From an uncultured Succinivibrio sp. (GTDB taxonomy: Bacteria > Pseudomonadota > Gammaproteobacteria > Enterobacterales > Succinivibrionaceae): a DNA stretch of 13,358 nucleotides. The position numbers were made by a program, and so were the translations under genes. Below the pieces are notes generated by a model. That model worked only from the letters and a program-made list of their open reading frames with translations. It had not been told where the DNA came from and made no database searches. The DNA lies in contig CAAECI010000082.1 of the NCBI GenBank assembly GCA_900754255.1, positions 1 to 13,358 on the forward strand, given 5' to 3'. Within the stretch, counting starts at the first letter, position 1; every line of letters starts with the position of its first letter. Positions 1 to 7,279 of this stretch are shown piece after piece.

Positions 1-98
1 AGAAATTTAAAAACCTTATCGTCCGTGACGTTCACGTTTTCGAGGATCCTCGTACGATCCTCCGGCCTGTGCGGATTTAATTTTGCGAGATTCAGCAT
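1..98 (-). CDS. 5' end of an unrecognised gene, cut by the window edge
   Basis: A minus-strand reading frame stays open from here to the left edge. I place the start at the ATG at 98-96 because AAGGAG, a full Shine-Dalgarno match, lies at 113-108 with a 9-nt spacer. The same frame is open further upstream to an ATG at 161-159, which would add 21 residues and is preceded only by a G run, so a longer product is possible. The visible 32 residues are polar and charged (MLNLAKLNPHRPEDR... then ...TDDKVFKF), with no signal peptide or membrane segment, which suggests a cytoplasmic protein. I do not recognise the family from this fragment. A promoter and a C-tract/hairpin leader lie directly upstream. 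Confidence 0.55.
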   Translation of the reverse strand, partial: MLNLAKLNPHRPEDRTRILENVNVTDDKVFKF

Positions 99-163
99 AT
101 TTAAAAGCTCCTTATGAAGTTGAATTAATTTTTCATAAGGATATAGCTGAGTCTTTTTCATTA

Positions 164-200
164 CCCCCGAAAAGAGGCGCTAAGCGCCGGATTTCGGGGG
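164..200 (-). promoter_or_regulatory. Large hairpin in the leader of the left-edge gene
   Basis: A near-perfect inverted repeat. The outer stem is CCCCCGAAA (164-172) with TTTCGGGGG (192-200). The inner stem is GGCGC (176-180) with GCGCC (184-188) around a TAA loop. A 3x3 internal loop (173-175 and 189-191) separates the two stems. No T run follows on either strand, so it is not a classical intrinsic terminator. On the minus strand it would sit at the extreme 5' end of the transcript of the edge gene, where it could stabilise the RNA or hide the G run before the alternative ATG at 161. It could also be an isolated REP-like palindrome. Confidence 0.6.
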
Positions 201-206
201 GGGGGG
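196..206. repeat. 11-bp poly-G/poly-C tract
   Basis: Eleven consecutive G on the plus strand (C on the minus strand). Five of them form one arm of the adjoining hairpin and six lie outside it. It directly follows the -10 element of a predicted minus-strand promoter, so transcription would begin within the run. Homopolymers of this length are prone to replication slippage, transcriptional slippage and sequencing length error. Which of these applies cannot be told from one sequence. Confidence 0.85.
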
Positions 207-234
207 ATTAAACTCAAATATTCTTTAGGATCAA
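207..234 (-). promoter_or_regulatory. Predicted promoter for the left-edge gene
   Basis: On the minus strand, TTGATC (234-229; 4 of 6 to TTGACA) and TTTAAT (212-207; 5 of 6 to TATAAT) are separated by 16 bp. The expected start, about 7 nt beyond the -10, falls in the C11 tract near position 200. It begins only 22 bp after the stop codon of the upstream gene at 256, with no clear terminator between, so readthrough from that gene could also feed the edge gene. Confidence 0.5.
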
Positions 235-255
235 ATAATTATTTTTATAAAAAAA

Positions 256-594
256 CTATTCAGCTTTTGTACCGAGTGTTTTTTTAAAGGATGAACAATG
301 ACGTTTTCCCGCTTCATCGTAGCTGCAGATCACCGTCCCCTCAATGCCTTGTCGCAGGGATGTGCCGGAATTTTCTGCAGGTACAATTTTTTTACCTTTG
401 ACGGACAATTGGATGACAGGCTCCTTGCTCTGTTTTAAGCTGGCACCGTGCAACGCCTTATCGCCACTGTCTGAGATCTGCAATGAAGGCTCATACTCAT
501 TAGCATTTACTACTGCCCACGTTACCGTCATGGAAAGCAGTGCCAAAATAGTCATGGGCTTCTTCAGATAAAAAACAAGATCTATCACTTTCAT
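256..594 (-). CDS. Small exported protein of unknown function
   Basis: 112 residues. The N-terminus is a signal peptide: basic residues around 11-12, a hydrophobic stretch at about 14-29, and a likely signal peptidase I site after VNA at residue 31. The mature part (about 81 residues) is polar and rich in Lys and Ser. Near its end it has two cysteines, C90 and C100, spaced so that a small disulfide-closed loop is plausible in the periplasm. The ATG start is supported by GGAG 6 nt upstream. An internal Met at residue 14 would shorten the signal region and has no better ribosome site. It lies 92 bp downstream of the membrane-protein gene on the same strand and could share its transcript. I recognise no family. 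Confidence 0.75.
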   Translation of the reverse strand: MKVIDLVFYLKKPMTILALLSMTVTWAVVNANEYEPSLQISDSGDKALHGASLKQSKEPVIQLSVKGKKIVPAENSGTSLRQGIEGTVICSYDEAGKRHCSSFKKTLGTKAE

Positions 595-652
595 TTAAAG
601 CTCCGCAAATAAATTACCGACATATACTGCACTGCGTTTTAAGATCTACATA

Positions 653-668
653 AGCCTGTCCGAAGGCT
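653..668 (-). terminator. Weak hairpin between the membrane protein and small exported protein genes
   Basis: AGCCT (653-657) can pair with AGGCT (664-668) around a 6-nt loop, just after the stop codon of the membrane-protein gene in the minus direction. A competing longer-range pairing of AAGCC (652-656) with GGCTT (681-685) also exists. No T run follows, so termination would be weak at best. Confidence 0.22.
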
Positions 669-686
669 GTCCTATCAGCGGGCTTC

Positions 687-2276
687 TCATTGTTTCTTCA
701 TATAATCGCCAACATTTAAAAGACCGAGGTCCTGCATATCCTTGATAAAACGATCTCTGGTATAGCTACCGTCTTTTTTAAATTTTAAAGTTGCTATTTG
801 CTCAGGATGATCCTTTAAAAATTTGCGGTTGAGCTCGTCGGATGGATCCTCAGGATCGCCGCGATCACCCGTGCATACCGGCTGTGAATGATCTGCAAAA
901 ATCATATAGTCGTAAGAATACCAAGGGATTTCATAATTGCAGGAGCGTCTTATGGAGTCGACCTTATAGAATTTTTTGACAATATTATTGGCAAAATAGG
1001 TCTTCACCGCACGTACGTCGCCGATAAACATATATTTGGAGGTTTTTACCCTAAAGGGACTTACCACCAGATCACGCTTTCCCTCGGCAAGCTGCGAGGC
1101 GATCTCCAAATCACGCTTCCTGCCGTCAAGCATGGCCGTATGATAGCCTGCAGCCGTATTGACAACGGTTGGGGCCAAATAGATCACACAGAGCGCACAA
1201 AGAGCAAGGGATATTCTGCGCGGTAACAGCTCTACACCGTAACGCTTTGCAAGCACATACAGAGCGCAGAGGAACGCGGACGTAAAAAATGTAAACGGCG
1301 CCGAGGAACGATTGGGGAAATTTGGGGATGCCAGCATGACCGTAAGACTTAAAAAGCCTGCTAAAAACAGCCACCAGGCTACATACCAATTACGCCTTGC
1401 CGAAGCATCCTTCTTCAAAACTCCGCTTTTAACAATCCTGTAAATGCAAAAGACACAGGCTAAAAGCAAAGGAAGCTGTGTAAGCAAAGTAGCAAAATAA
1501 ATTTCAACTGCACTTGGAAAGTGCCCCCAAAAGGTAAAGCCCCCGTCCTCCATAGATTGTAGACGGGCGTTATTGCCGGGCGACAGCATGAGCAAAAGAT
1601 AACCGACAAAGAGTCCGACAGCTCCTGCTAACTGCCACAGGCGCAGACGATGCTCCTTAAAAAACACCAGCAGGGCGAGGAATGTACAGGCAAGGGCCGC
1701 CGCTCCGGTGTTTTCATTGGTCCAACCGGCCAAAACGCCTGCAATCATATAGAGGACAGCAAAAATACCTCCCCTTTCTTGATCTGAATTTAAAAGACTT
1801 TGTGCGTACGGAAGCAAAAAGAGCAAAATTATGGTGGTCGTGTACAGATAATTGCTCGACGACACGGGCATGAACACCACCTCGCCGAAGATTCTAAGGC
1901 ACAGCCACAACGCCATGCTTACAATGAAAAGCGGCATGAACTCCAAGGTACGCACGGCTTTTATAAAGGAGGTGCCGCGGGCTAAAGCGATCATGGCCAC
2001 CATAGCCGTTGCATAGCACGCACCGTTTAGAACGGCCGAGGTTGGTTTTCCGAAATAGAGCAGGAGCTGAGCTATCACATGCGCTACGGTGCGGCCGCCC
2101 CATTCAAAATAGTGGGCCCACTGTGAAACAGCAATATCCTTTAGGGATTCAACGGGTAAATCACTGCCCTGCACCAGCATATAACGATAGTCATTGGAAA
2201 AATAAGGCATCATATAGGCACATGCGGCGATAAAAGCAGTCCACAATGCCAAATACACATAGGTTTTAGTGCGCAT
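687..2276 (-). CDS. Polytopic membrane protein, DUF6056/GT-C-glycosyltransferase-like
   Basis: 529 residues. About ten hydrophobic helices fill residues 5 to roughly 400, followed by a soluble C-terminal part of about 125 residues. Recognisable family-type landmarks are an acidic NDYRY in the first outer loop (D29), HYFEWGGR at 55-62, NENT at 187-190 and SPGNNAR at 232-238. This order (early acid, W-x-G-R, E-N-T/S, P-G-N-x-x-R) is what I associate with uncharacterised DUF6056-type proteins. These resemble GT-C lipid-linked sugar transferases acting at the periplasmic face of the inner membrane. The enzymatic role is an inference; no substrate can be named. The ribosome site is weak (ACGAAG region), so the start is chosen because it opens directly into the first hydrophobic helix. 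It diverges from mfd. Confidence 0.85.
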   Translation of the reverse strand: MRTKTYVYLALWTAFIAACAYMMPYFSNDYRYMLVQGSDLPVESLKDIAVSQWAHYFEWGGRTVAHVIAQLLLYFGKPTSAVLNGACYATAMVAMIALARGTSFIKAVRTLEFMPLFIVSMALWLCLRIFGEVVFMPVSSSNYLYTTTIILLFLLPYAQSLLNSDQERGGIFAVLYMIAGVLAGWTNENTGAAALACTFLALLVFFKEHRLRLWQLAGAVGLFVGYLLLMLSPGNNARLQSMEDGGFTFWGHFPSAVEIYFATLLTQLPLLLACVFCIYRIVKSGVLKKDASARRNWYVAWWLFLAGFLSLTVMLASPNFPNRSSAPFTFFTSAFLCALYVLAKRYGVELLPRRISLALCALCVIYLAPTVVNTAAGYHTAMLDGRKRDLEIASQLAEGKRDLVVSPFRVKTSKYMFIGDVRAVKTYFANNIVKKFYKVDSIRRSCNYEIPWYSYDYMIFADHSQPVCTGDRGDPEDPSDELNRKFLKDHPEQIATLKFKKDGSYTRDRFIKDMQDLGLLNVGDYMKKQ

Positions 2277-2321
2277 CTTCGTATTTGTTTAGCTCAAGTT
2301 TTCTTCTAAAATAGTTACGCA

Positions 2322-2350
2322 AGTATAGCGCAGTATGTCCTGGCTAAATT
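2322..2350 (-). promoter_or_regulatory. Candidate promoter of the membrane-protein gene
   Basis: On the minus strand TATACT (2327-2322) matches 5 of 6 of the -10 consensus. At 17 bp the -35 position reads AATTTA (2350-2345), which is poor. It lies about 46 bp before the ATG. No comparably good rightward promoter for mfd is visible in the 104-bp spacer. Confidence 0.28.
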
Positions 2351-2380
2351 ACAAAAAAACATTTTTAATATTTTCAGATC

Positions 2381-5300
2381 ATGAGCTTAACAAACTTCCT
2401 TCCTAAAAATCTGCAAAGCGGATTTTCCTCTGTTTTAAAAAAATGCGGCAATTTGCCGGGCATGTCCTTGTCCATGATCTGCGCCGCTCTAAAGGAGCTT
2501 TCGCAAAAAAACACCCTTTTTATATGTGCCGACGGCTTTGATGCCCTTTCTCTAAGCAGCGAGCTCTTCCACCTTGCACCCTTAAGCGACATCAGAGTTT
2601 TTCCGGATTGGGAGACCTTGCCCTACGATCAGCTCTCTCCGCATCAGGATATTATTTCGGCAAGACTTAAGTTTTTAGCCGATCTACCTTATGTAAAAAA
2701 TGCCTCGCTCATCATCCCGCTTTCGGCCCTGATGTCCAGATTGCCACCGCGATCTTTTTTACAATCACGCAGCCTGCATTTAAAAACCGGTGATCACCGC
2801 GACATCCAGGAGATGCAAAGGGAGCTAACGGAGCAAGGCTATCTCAAGGTCGAGCAGGTTCTGTCCCACGGTGAATTCAGCTGCCGCGGGTCCATCGTGG
2901 ATCTCTTTCCCATGGGCAGTCCCACTCCCTATCGCATAGATTTTTTGGATGACGAAATCGACTCCCTGCGTACCTTCGATATTGATACCCAGCGCTCGCT
3001 TACCAAAATAAACGAAATCAATCTGCTGCCGGCGCACGAGTTTCCGCTTGATGATCAGGGCATAAGCGCCTTTCGCTCGAATTACCGCGATGCTTTCCCT
3101 GGAGCCAATCTTCAAACTCATAGCGTTTATCAGGCCGTGTCGCGCGGCGCAGTGCCGGCGGGAATTGAATATTATCTGCCGCTCTTTTTTGCAGAGATGT
3201 CCTCTCTCTTCTCTTACCTGACCACAGAATGCGTAACCGTTTTGGTAGGGGACGTGCACAAAGCCGCCGCCGATTTTTATGCAGAGGTTTTAAAGCGTGC
3301 CGCAGAATTTGCCGGCAATCGCGATCACCCTCCCCTGCCCCCAGAGCGCGTATTCATTACCCCCGATGAACTTAAGGATCTTTTAAAGCCCTATGAATGC
3401 ATAGAGCTTTGCAAAGCCCCCCTAAGTGAGGAGGAAGAGGCAAAGCGTGGCTGTGCCAACAGCATTTTCTCCCCGCTTCCCGACATTACTTTCGACCGCA
3501 ATGATAAAAGTCCCTGCGCCAAATTCGAGGGCTTTGTAAACGACTTTGTCACAAAAGGCGGGCGCATATTGATATCGACCCTAACCGAAGGGCGTCGCCA
3601 GGCCCTGCGTGATATGCTGCCGTCCTCACTTATAGCTAAAACAGGAATAAAGCCGGCCTCCAGCCTCAACGATTTCCTCCAAGCTGATGCCCCTCTCATG
3701 CTCACCGTGGCGGCCTTCTCAGAGGGCTTTATGTATGAGAAAGGAAAAATGGCCTTTGTAACCGAAAGCGAGTTGCTCGGAATAAGCATAAGCTCACGCC
3801 GTCGTGCCCGCAGAAAGTCATCGGTATCTGAGGATTCGCTCATACGCAATTTAGCGCAACTAAAGGAAGGACAGCCGGTAGTACATGTCGATCACGGAAT
3901 AGGTCTGTATCGCGGCCTGCGCACCCTCGAGATCGGAGGGATCAAGGGCGAATATCTGGCCATCGAATATCAAAACGGCGACATGCTCAATATTCCCGTG
4001 ACCGCCCTCTCCAAGATTGCCCGCTACAGCGGATCGGAAAATCCCAAACTTTCACGCTTAGGTAACGACACCTGGGAAAAGAAAAAACGTAAGGCCGCCG
4101 AAAAGGTGCGCGATGTGGCGGCAGGACTTCTTGATCTCTATGCCCGCCGTGCCGCCGCCTCGGGTCGCTCCTTTAAGCTTGATCGTCGCGCCATGGACGA
4201 ATTTGCATCAGGCTTCGGATATGAGGAAACCCCGGATCAGGCTGCGGCCATCGAGGCCACGCTTCACGATTTGGAAAAGAAGGCTCCCATGGATCGCTTG
4301 ATCTGCGGCGACGTGGGCTTTGGTAAAACTGAGGTGGCGTTGCGGGCGGCCTTTCAGGTTGCCTCCGAGGGTGCGCAGGTGGCCGTGCTGGTACCCACCA
4401 CCATCTTAGCCGAGCAACATTATCAGAACTTTAAGGAGCGCTTTGCCGGCACTCCCGTCATTGTCGAGGAGCTTTCGCGCTTCAAAACGCCCGCGGAGCA
4501 AAAGAAAAGCATTGAAAAACTTGCCGAAGGGCAGATCGACATCATCATCGGTACACATAAGTTGCTCTCACGCAACATCAAATTTAAAAACCTGGGACTG
4601 GTCATCATCGATGAGGAGCACCGCTTCGGTGTCAAGCAAAAGGAGAAGCTCAAGGAGCTGCGCGCTCAGGTCGATCTTTTGACCCTTACCGCCACCCCCA
4701 TTCCGCGTACCCTTAACATGGCTATGGAGGGCATGCGCGAGCTTTCCATCATTGCCACCGCTCCCGAGCATCGTTTGGCCGTCAAGACCTTCGTGGCACG
4801 CAAAAACGATCAGACGGTACGCGAGGCCGTGATGCGCGAATTACGCCGCGGCGGACAGGTCTATTACCTGCATAACGACATTGCCACCATGGAGCAGACG
4901 CGGGAGAATCTGGCCAAACTTATTCCCGAGGCTCGCATCGGAGTCGGGCACGGACAGATGAATGAAAAGGATCTGCAAAAGATCATGCGCGATTTTTACA
5001 ATCAGCGCTTCAACCTCCTGCTTTGCACCACCATTGTAGAAAACGGCTTGGATGTTCCCTCGGCCAACACCATCATCATCGACAGAGCCGATCTTTTGGG
5101 ACTTGCACAATTGCACCAGATCCGCGGACGTGTCGGACGCTCCCATCACCAGGCCTATGCCTATCTCTTTACTCCCCCCGACGAGCTGATGACACGCGAT
5201 GCCAAGCTGAGACTGGATGCACTCTCCTCACTTGAGGAGCTCGGTGCCGGCTTTGTACTGGCCACGCACGATCTGGAGATCCGCGGTGCCGGCGAGCTTT

Positions 5301-5872
5301 TGGGCGAGGAGCAATCGGGACAAATACAATCGGTAGGCTTTTCCCTGTACTCGGAAATGCTCGAGCAGGCCGTGAAAGCCTTAAAGGAAGGCAAGGAGCC
5401 TTCACTTGCCGATCTTACGGCCAAAGAGTGCGAGATCGATATGCATCTGCCGGCACTGCTGCCTGATGATTATGTCTCCGATATCAACACGAGACTGTCG
5501 CTTTACAAGCGTCTGTCGTCCTGTAAGACCCCCGAGGAATTTGAGGACTTTAAGGTTGAGCTTATTGATCGCTTCGGCTTCCTGCCTAAGAGCGCCGAAA
5601 ATCTTTTTGAAATAAGTCGCTTAAGGCTCACGGCCACCGAGCTTGGGATCTCGCGCATTACTGGTAACGAAAGCGGAGCCACCATAGAGCTGCTTCCTGA
5701 GCACAAGATCGCACCTGAATATCTTATTAAGCTCATCACGTCCTGTAAGCACAACGAATACCGCATGTCGGGACAAAATGCCCTGCGCTGCAATCTCCCA
5801 GAGAGCGAGAGCCGCCCGCGCCTTGTGCTTTTAAAGCAGATCCTGCAGGCCTTAAATGCTCACCGCATATGA
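2381..5872 (+). CDS. mfd: Transcription-repair coupling factor Mfd
   Basis: 1163 residues (E. coli Mfd has 1148). Mfd is a DNA translocase that removes RNA polymerase stalled at lesions and recruits UvrA for transcription-coupled nucleotide excision repair. The UvrB-like N-terminal module includes DWETLPYDQLSPHQD and, further on, FPMGS...YRIDFLDDEIDSLR. The RNA-polymerase-interacting domain begins around residue 495 (VVHVDHGIGLYRG from 500). The RecG-like motor carries Walker A GDVGFGKT (643-650, Lys649), the DEEH box (744-747), TATPIPRTLNMAMEGMREL, and RGRVGRSHHQAYAYL from 915. The C-terminal domain starts near residue 1010 and is complete. All expected catalytic residues are present. The start has no clear Shine-Dalgarno sequence; it is the first ATG in frame and fits the family length. 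It stands alone, divergent from the membrane-protein gene, and ends at a bidirectional terminator. Confidence 0.98.
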   Translation: MSLTNFLPKNLQSGFSSVLKKCGNLPGMSLSMICAALKELSQKNTLFICADGFDALSLSSELFHLAPLSDIRVFPDWETLPYDQLSPHQDIISARLKFLADLPYVKNASLIIPLSALMSRLPPRSFLQSRSLHLKTGDHRDIQEMQRELTEQGYLKVEQVLSHGEFSCRGSIVDLFPMGSPTPYRIDFLDDEIDSLRTFDIDTQRSLTKINEINLLPAHEFPLDDQGISAFRSNYRDAFPGANLQTHSVYQAVSRGAVPAGIEYYLPLFFAEMSSLFSYLTTECVTVLVGDVHKAAADFYAEVLKRAAEFAGNRDHPPLPPERVFITPDELKDLLKPYECIELCKAPLSEEEEAKRGCANSIFSPLPDITFDRNDKSPCAKFEGFVNDFVTKGGRILISTLTEGRRQALRDMLPSSLIAKTGIKPASSLNDFLQADAPLMLTVAAFSEGFMYEKGKMAFVTESELLGISISSRRRARRKSSVSEDSLIRNLAQLKEGQPVVHVDHGIGLYRGLRTLEIGGIKGEYLAIEYQNGDMLNIPVTALSKIARYSGSENPKLSRLGNDTWEKKKRKAAEKVRDVAAGLLDLYARRAAASGRSFKLDRRAMDEFASGFGYEETPDQAAAIEATLHDLEKKAPMDRLICGDVGFGKTEVALRAAFQVASEGAQVAVLVPTTILAEQHYQNFKERFAGTPVIVEELSRFKTPAEQKKSIEKLAEGQIDIIIGTHKLLSRNIKFKNLGLVIIDEEHRFGVKQKEKLKELRAQVDLLTLTATPIPRTLNMAMEGMRELSIIATAPEHRLAVKTFVARKNDQTVREAVMRELRRGGQVYYLHNDIATMEQTRENLAKLIPEARIGVGHGQMNEKDLQKIMRDFYNQRFNLLLCTTIVENGLDVPSANTIIIDRADLLGLAQLHQIRGRVGRSHHQAYAYLFTPPDELMTRDAKLRLDALSSLEELGAGFVLATHDLEIRGAGELLGEEQSGQIQSVGFSLYSEMLEQAVKALKEGKEPSLADLTAKECEIDMHLPALLPDDYVSDINTRLSLYKRLSSCKTPEEFEDFKVELIDRFGFLPKSAENLFEISRLRLTATELGISRITGNESGATIELLPEHKIAPEYLIKLITSCKHNEYRMSGQNALRCNLPESESRPRLVLLKQILQALNAHRI

Positions 5873-5917
5873 TCCGACCAGTAAGGTCAGTTGCTTACGG
5901 AGGATATGAGGATCATA
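5868..5917 (+). other. Nested inverted repeats spanning the mfd stop codon
   Basis: TATGATCC (5868-5875), which contains the mfd TGA stop, is complementary to GGATCATA (5910-5917). Inside it GTAAG (5881-5885) can pair with CTTAC (5894-5898), and GACC (5876-5879) with GGTC (5885-5888) as an alternative. No T run follows. It may simply be a 3' stabilising structure ahead of the terminator at 5926. Confidence 0.35.
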
Positions 5918-5925
5918 AATATTTA

Positions 5926-5949
5926 AAGGGAATGCCTAAGCATTCCCTT
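5926..5949. terminator. Bidirectional terminator between mfd and the periplasmic protein gene
   Basis: A perfect 10-bp stem, AAGGGAATGC with GCATTCCCTT, around a CTAA loop. It lies between convergent genes, 53 bp after the mfd stop and 35 bp after the other stop. The flanks are T-containing in both directions (CTATGTTTG rightward, TAAATATTTAT leftward) rather than pure T runs, so efficiency may be moderate. Confidence 0.75.
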
Positions 5950-5984
5950 CTATGTTTGATGAGATAAGGTGACTTTTCGTTTCG

Positions 5985-6461
5985 TTATTTGGCCCCTGCC
6001 TGATAGGCAAGGAAACGTACGAAATTCAAAAGCTGAGGCTCAGTTTTCTCATTGCGCCCCGAGATCCCGAGCAACACCAGATCTCCCTCACCACCGTACA
6101 CCACGCCCTCAATTTTAAAATCGTTGCAGGTAAACGACCAAGCGCGTTCGATGATGTTGGATTGTACGGGTATGCTGCAGCCCATCTGTTCGGCAGCCAC
6201 GCGCGCATATCTTTCGCTGTCCAAGGACATACCCTCCCCCTGCTTTATAAGACTTACACTTACGGCCAGTTCGCCGTCGTCGGTAAGATAGGAGAGCGAA
6301 TCGTCCATGCTGGGATTGGGCTCTACCGTCCAGCCGTTAGGACAGGGAAGCGTTTTCTGTTCGAAAAGCATATGCACGGGATCATCGTTGGCAACGGACG
6401 GCATTACATTGAATAAGCCGCACATTGCCAGCGACAGCGCACAAAAAGAATTTCTGAGCAT
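5985..6461 (-). CDS. Small periplasmic protein of unknown function, downstream of adk
   Basis: 158 residues. It has a signal peptide (hydrophobic about 5-20, likely cleavage after SVA at residue 24), so the product should be periplasmic. The LAMC at 11-14 is not a proper lipobox, so a lipoprotein is unlikely. The mature part is acidic, with C40 (LPCPNGW), C95 and C112; two of the three could form a disulfide. Alternating hydrophobic and polar residues suggest a small alpha/beta or beta-rich domain. I do not recognise the family. It starts 5 bp after the adk stop codon, so it is almost certainly co-transcribed with adk. Its ribosome site (AAAGG inside the adk end, spacer about 12 nt) is weak, which would fit translational coupling. 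Confidence 0.8.
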   Translation of the reverse strand: MLRNSFCALSLAMCGLFNVMPSVANDDPVHMLFEQKTLPCPNGWTVEPNPSMDDSLSYLTDDGELAVSVSLIKQGEGMSLDSERYARVAAEQMGCSIPVQSNIIERAWSFTCNDFKIEGVVYGGEGDLVLLGISGRNEKTEPQLLNFVRFLAYQAGAK

Positions 6462-6466
6462 AAAAC

Positions 6467-7111
6467 TTATTTGACCTTTGCGAAGATCTCGTCAGAGATC
6501 ACAGCGACGTCACGATTTCCGTCGACGGCCACATACTTGGTTTGACCCTTGGCGGCCAAATCCTTATAGAAATCGACCAAGGGCTCGGTCTGAGAATGAT
6601 AGACCTTAAGACGGGCACGTACCGTATCCTCCTGATCATCAGGACGAGTTACCAAGGGCTCGCCGGTTACGTCGTCCTTTCCCTCAACCTTAGGAGGATT
6701 ATAGACGATGTGATAGGTACGACCCGAGGCCAAATGCACTCTGCGTCCCGACATACGCTTGACGATTTTCTCATCGGGTACCTGCAACTCAACTACGGCA
6801 TCGATGGTAATCCCTGCATCCACCAAGGCCTGAGCCTGAGGAATAGTACGAGGGAAGCCGTCAAAGAGGAAGCCGTTTTTGCAATCGTCCTTGGCAATAC
6901 GCTCCTTTACAAGTCCCAGAATAATATCGTCGGAGACCAGCTGACCTGCATCCATCACGGCCTTAGCCTTAAGTCCCAATTCGGTACCGGCCTTAATGGC
7001 GGCTCTCAGCATATCTCCGGTGGAGATCTGAGGAATTGAAAACTCGCGAGTGATGTTCTGAGCCTGAGTGCCCTTACCGGCACCGGGAGGTCCTAAAAGG
7101 ATGATACGCAT
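6467..7111 (-). CDS. adk: Adenylate kinase
   Basis: Interconverts ATP + AMP and 2 ADP in the cytoplasm, setting the adenylate balance. 214 residues, the same length as the E. coli enzyme. The P-loop GPPGAGKGT is at residues 7-15 (Lys13). The AMP-binding region follows (STGDMLRAA), then the FDGFPRT motif and a long-form LID starting at GRRVHLASGRTYH with DDVTGEP and TRPDDQEDTVRARL. The LID lacks the zinc-binding cysteines of Gram-positive-type enzymes, as expected in a proteobacterium. The frame is open to an ATG at 7144, but I choose 7111: AGGAG lies 5 nt before it and the product then begins MRIILLGPPG like its homologues. It follows htpG, as in E. coli, but the next gene is a periplasmic protein rather than hemH. 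Confidence 0.98.
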   Translation of the reverse strand: MRIILLGPPGAGKGTQAQNITREFSIPQISTGDMLRAAIKAGTELGLKAKAVMDAGQLVSDDIILGLVKERIAKDDCKNGFLFDGFPRTIPQAQALVDAGITIDAVVELQVPDEKIVKRMSGRRVHLASGRTYHIVYNPPKVEGKDDVTGEPLVTRPDDQEDTVRARLKVYHSQTEPLVDFYKDLAAKGQTKYVAVDGNRDVAVISDEIFAKVK

Positions 7112-7164
7112 ATTTGCTCCTGAATATTCATGAATACCGCGCAACGACGCGGAAAACGAAACTA

Positions 7165-7193
7165 ATTATACAGCGTGAACGCTTTTTTTTGAA
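7165..7193 (-). promoter_or_regulatory. adk promoter
   Basis: On the minus strand there is a perfect TATAAT (7170-7165) and TTCAAA (7193-7188; 4 of 6) with a 17-bp spacer. The expected start near 7158 gives a leader of about 47 nt before the adk ATG. It would give adk and the downstream periplasmic gene transcription independent of heat-shock-controlled htpG. Confidence 0.7.
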
Positions 7194-7198
7194 ACGAG

Positions 7199-7228
7199 AA
7201 AAGGGATCCCTTAAGGAGATCCCCTTTT
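7199..7228 (-). terminator. Terminator-like hairpin after htpG
   Basis: On the minus strand AAAAGGGGATC pairs with GATCCCTTTT (one bulged G) around a 9-nt loop, 51 bp beyond the htpG stop. TCTCGTTTC follows, only moderately T-rich. It lies just upstream of the adk promoter and probably separates htpG from adk, perhaps incompletely. Confidence 0.6.
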
Positions 7229-7279
7229 AAAGCTTTTTAGCCGGACACCGTATGCAATGTCGCGATGTTACAGGCTATA

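Noticed and set aside
164..206. Hairpin with G/C run as an intrinsic terminator of the small exported protein gene
   Set aside because: No T run follows the stem on either strand, and a promoter for the next gene appears to lie immediately before it.
2374..2592. Minus-strand and other out-of-frame open frames inside mfd, htpG, eno and the exporter genes
   Set aside because: They overlap strongly conserved genes in other frames, lack ribosome sites and show no recognisable protein features.
7112..7144. An 11-residue N-terminal extension of adenylate kinase
   Set aside because: AGGAG sits 5 nt before the ATG at 7111, and the shorter product has the conserved family start and the E. coli length.
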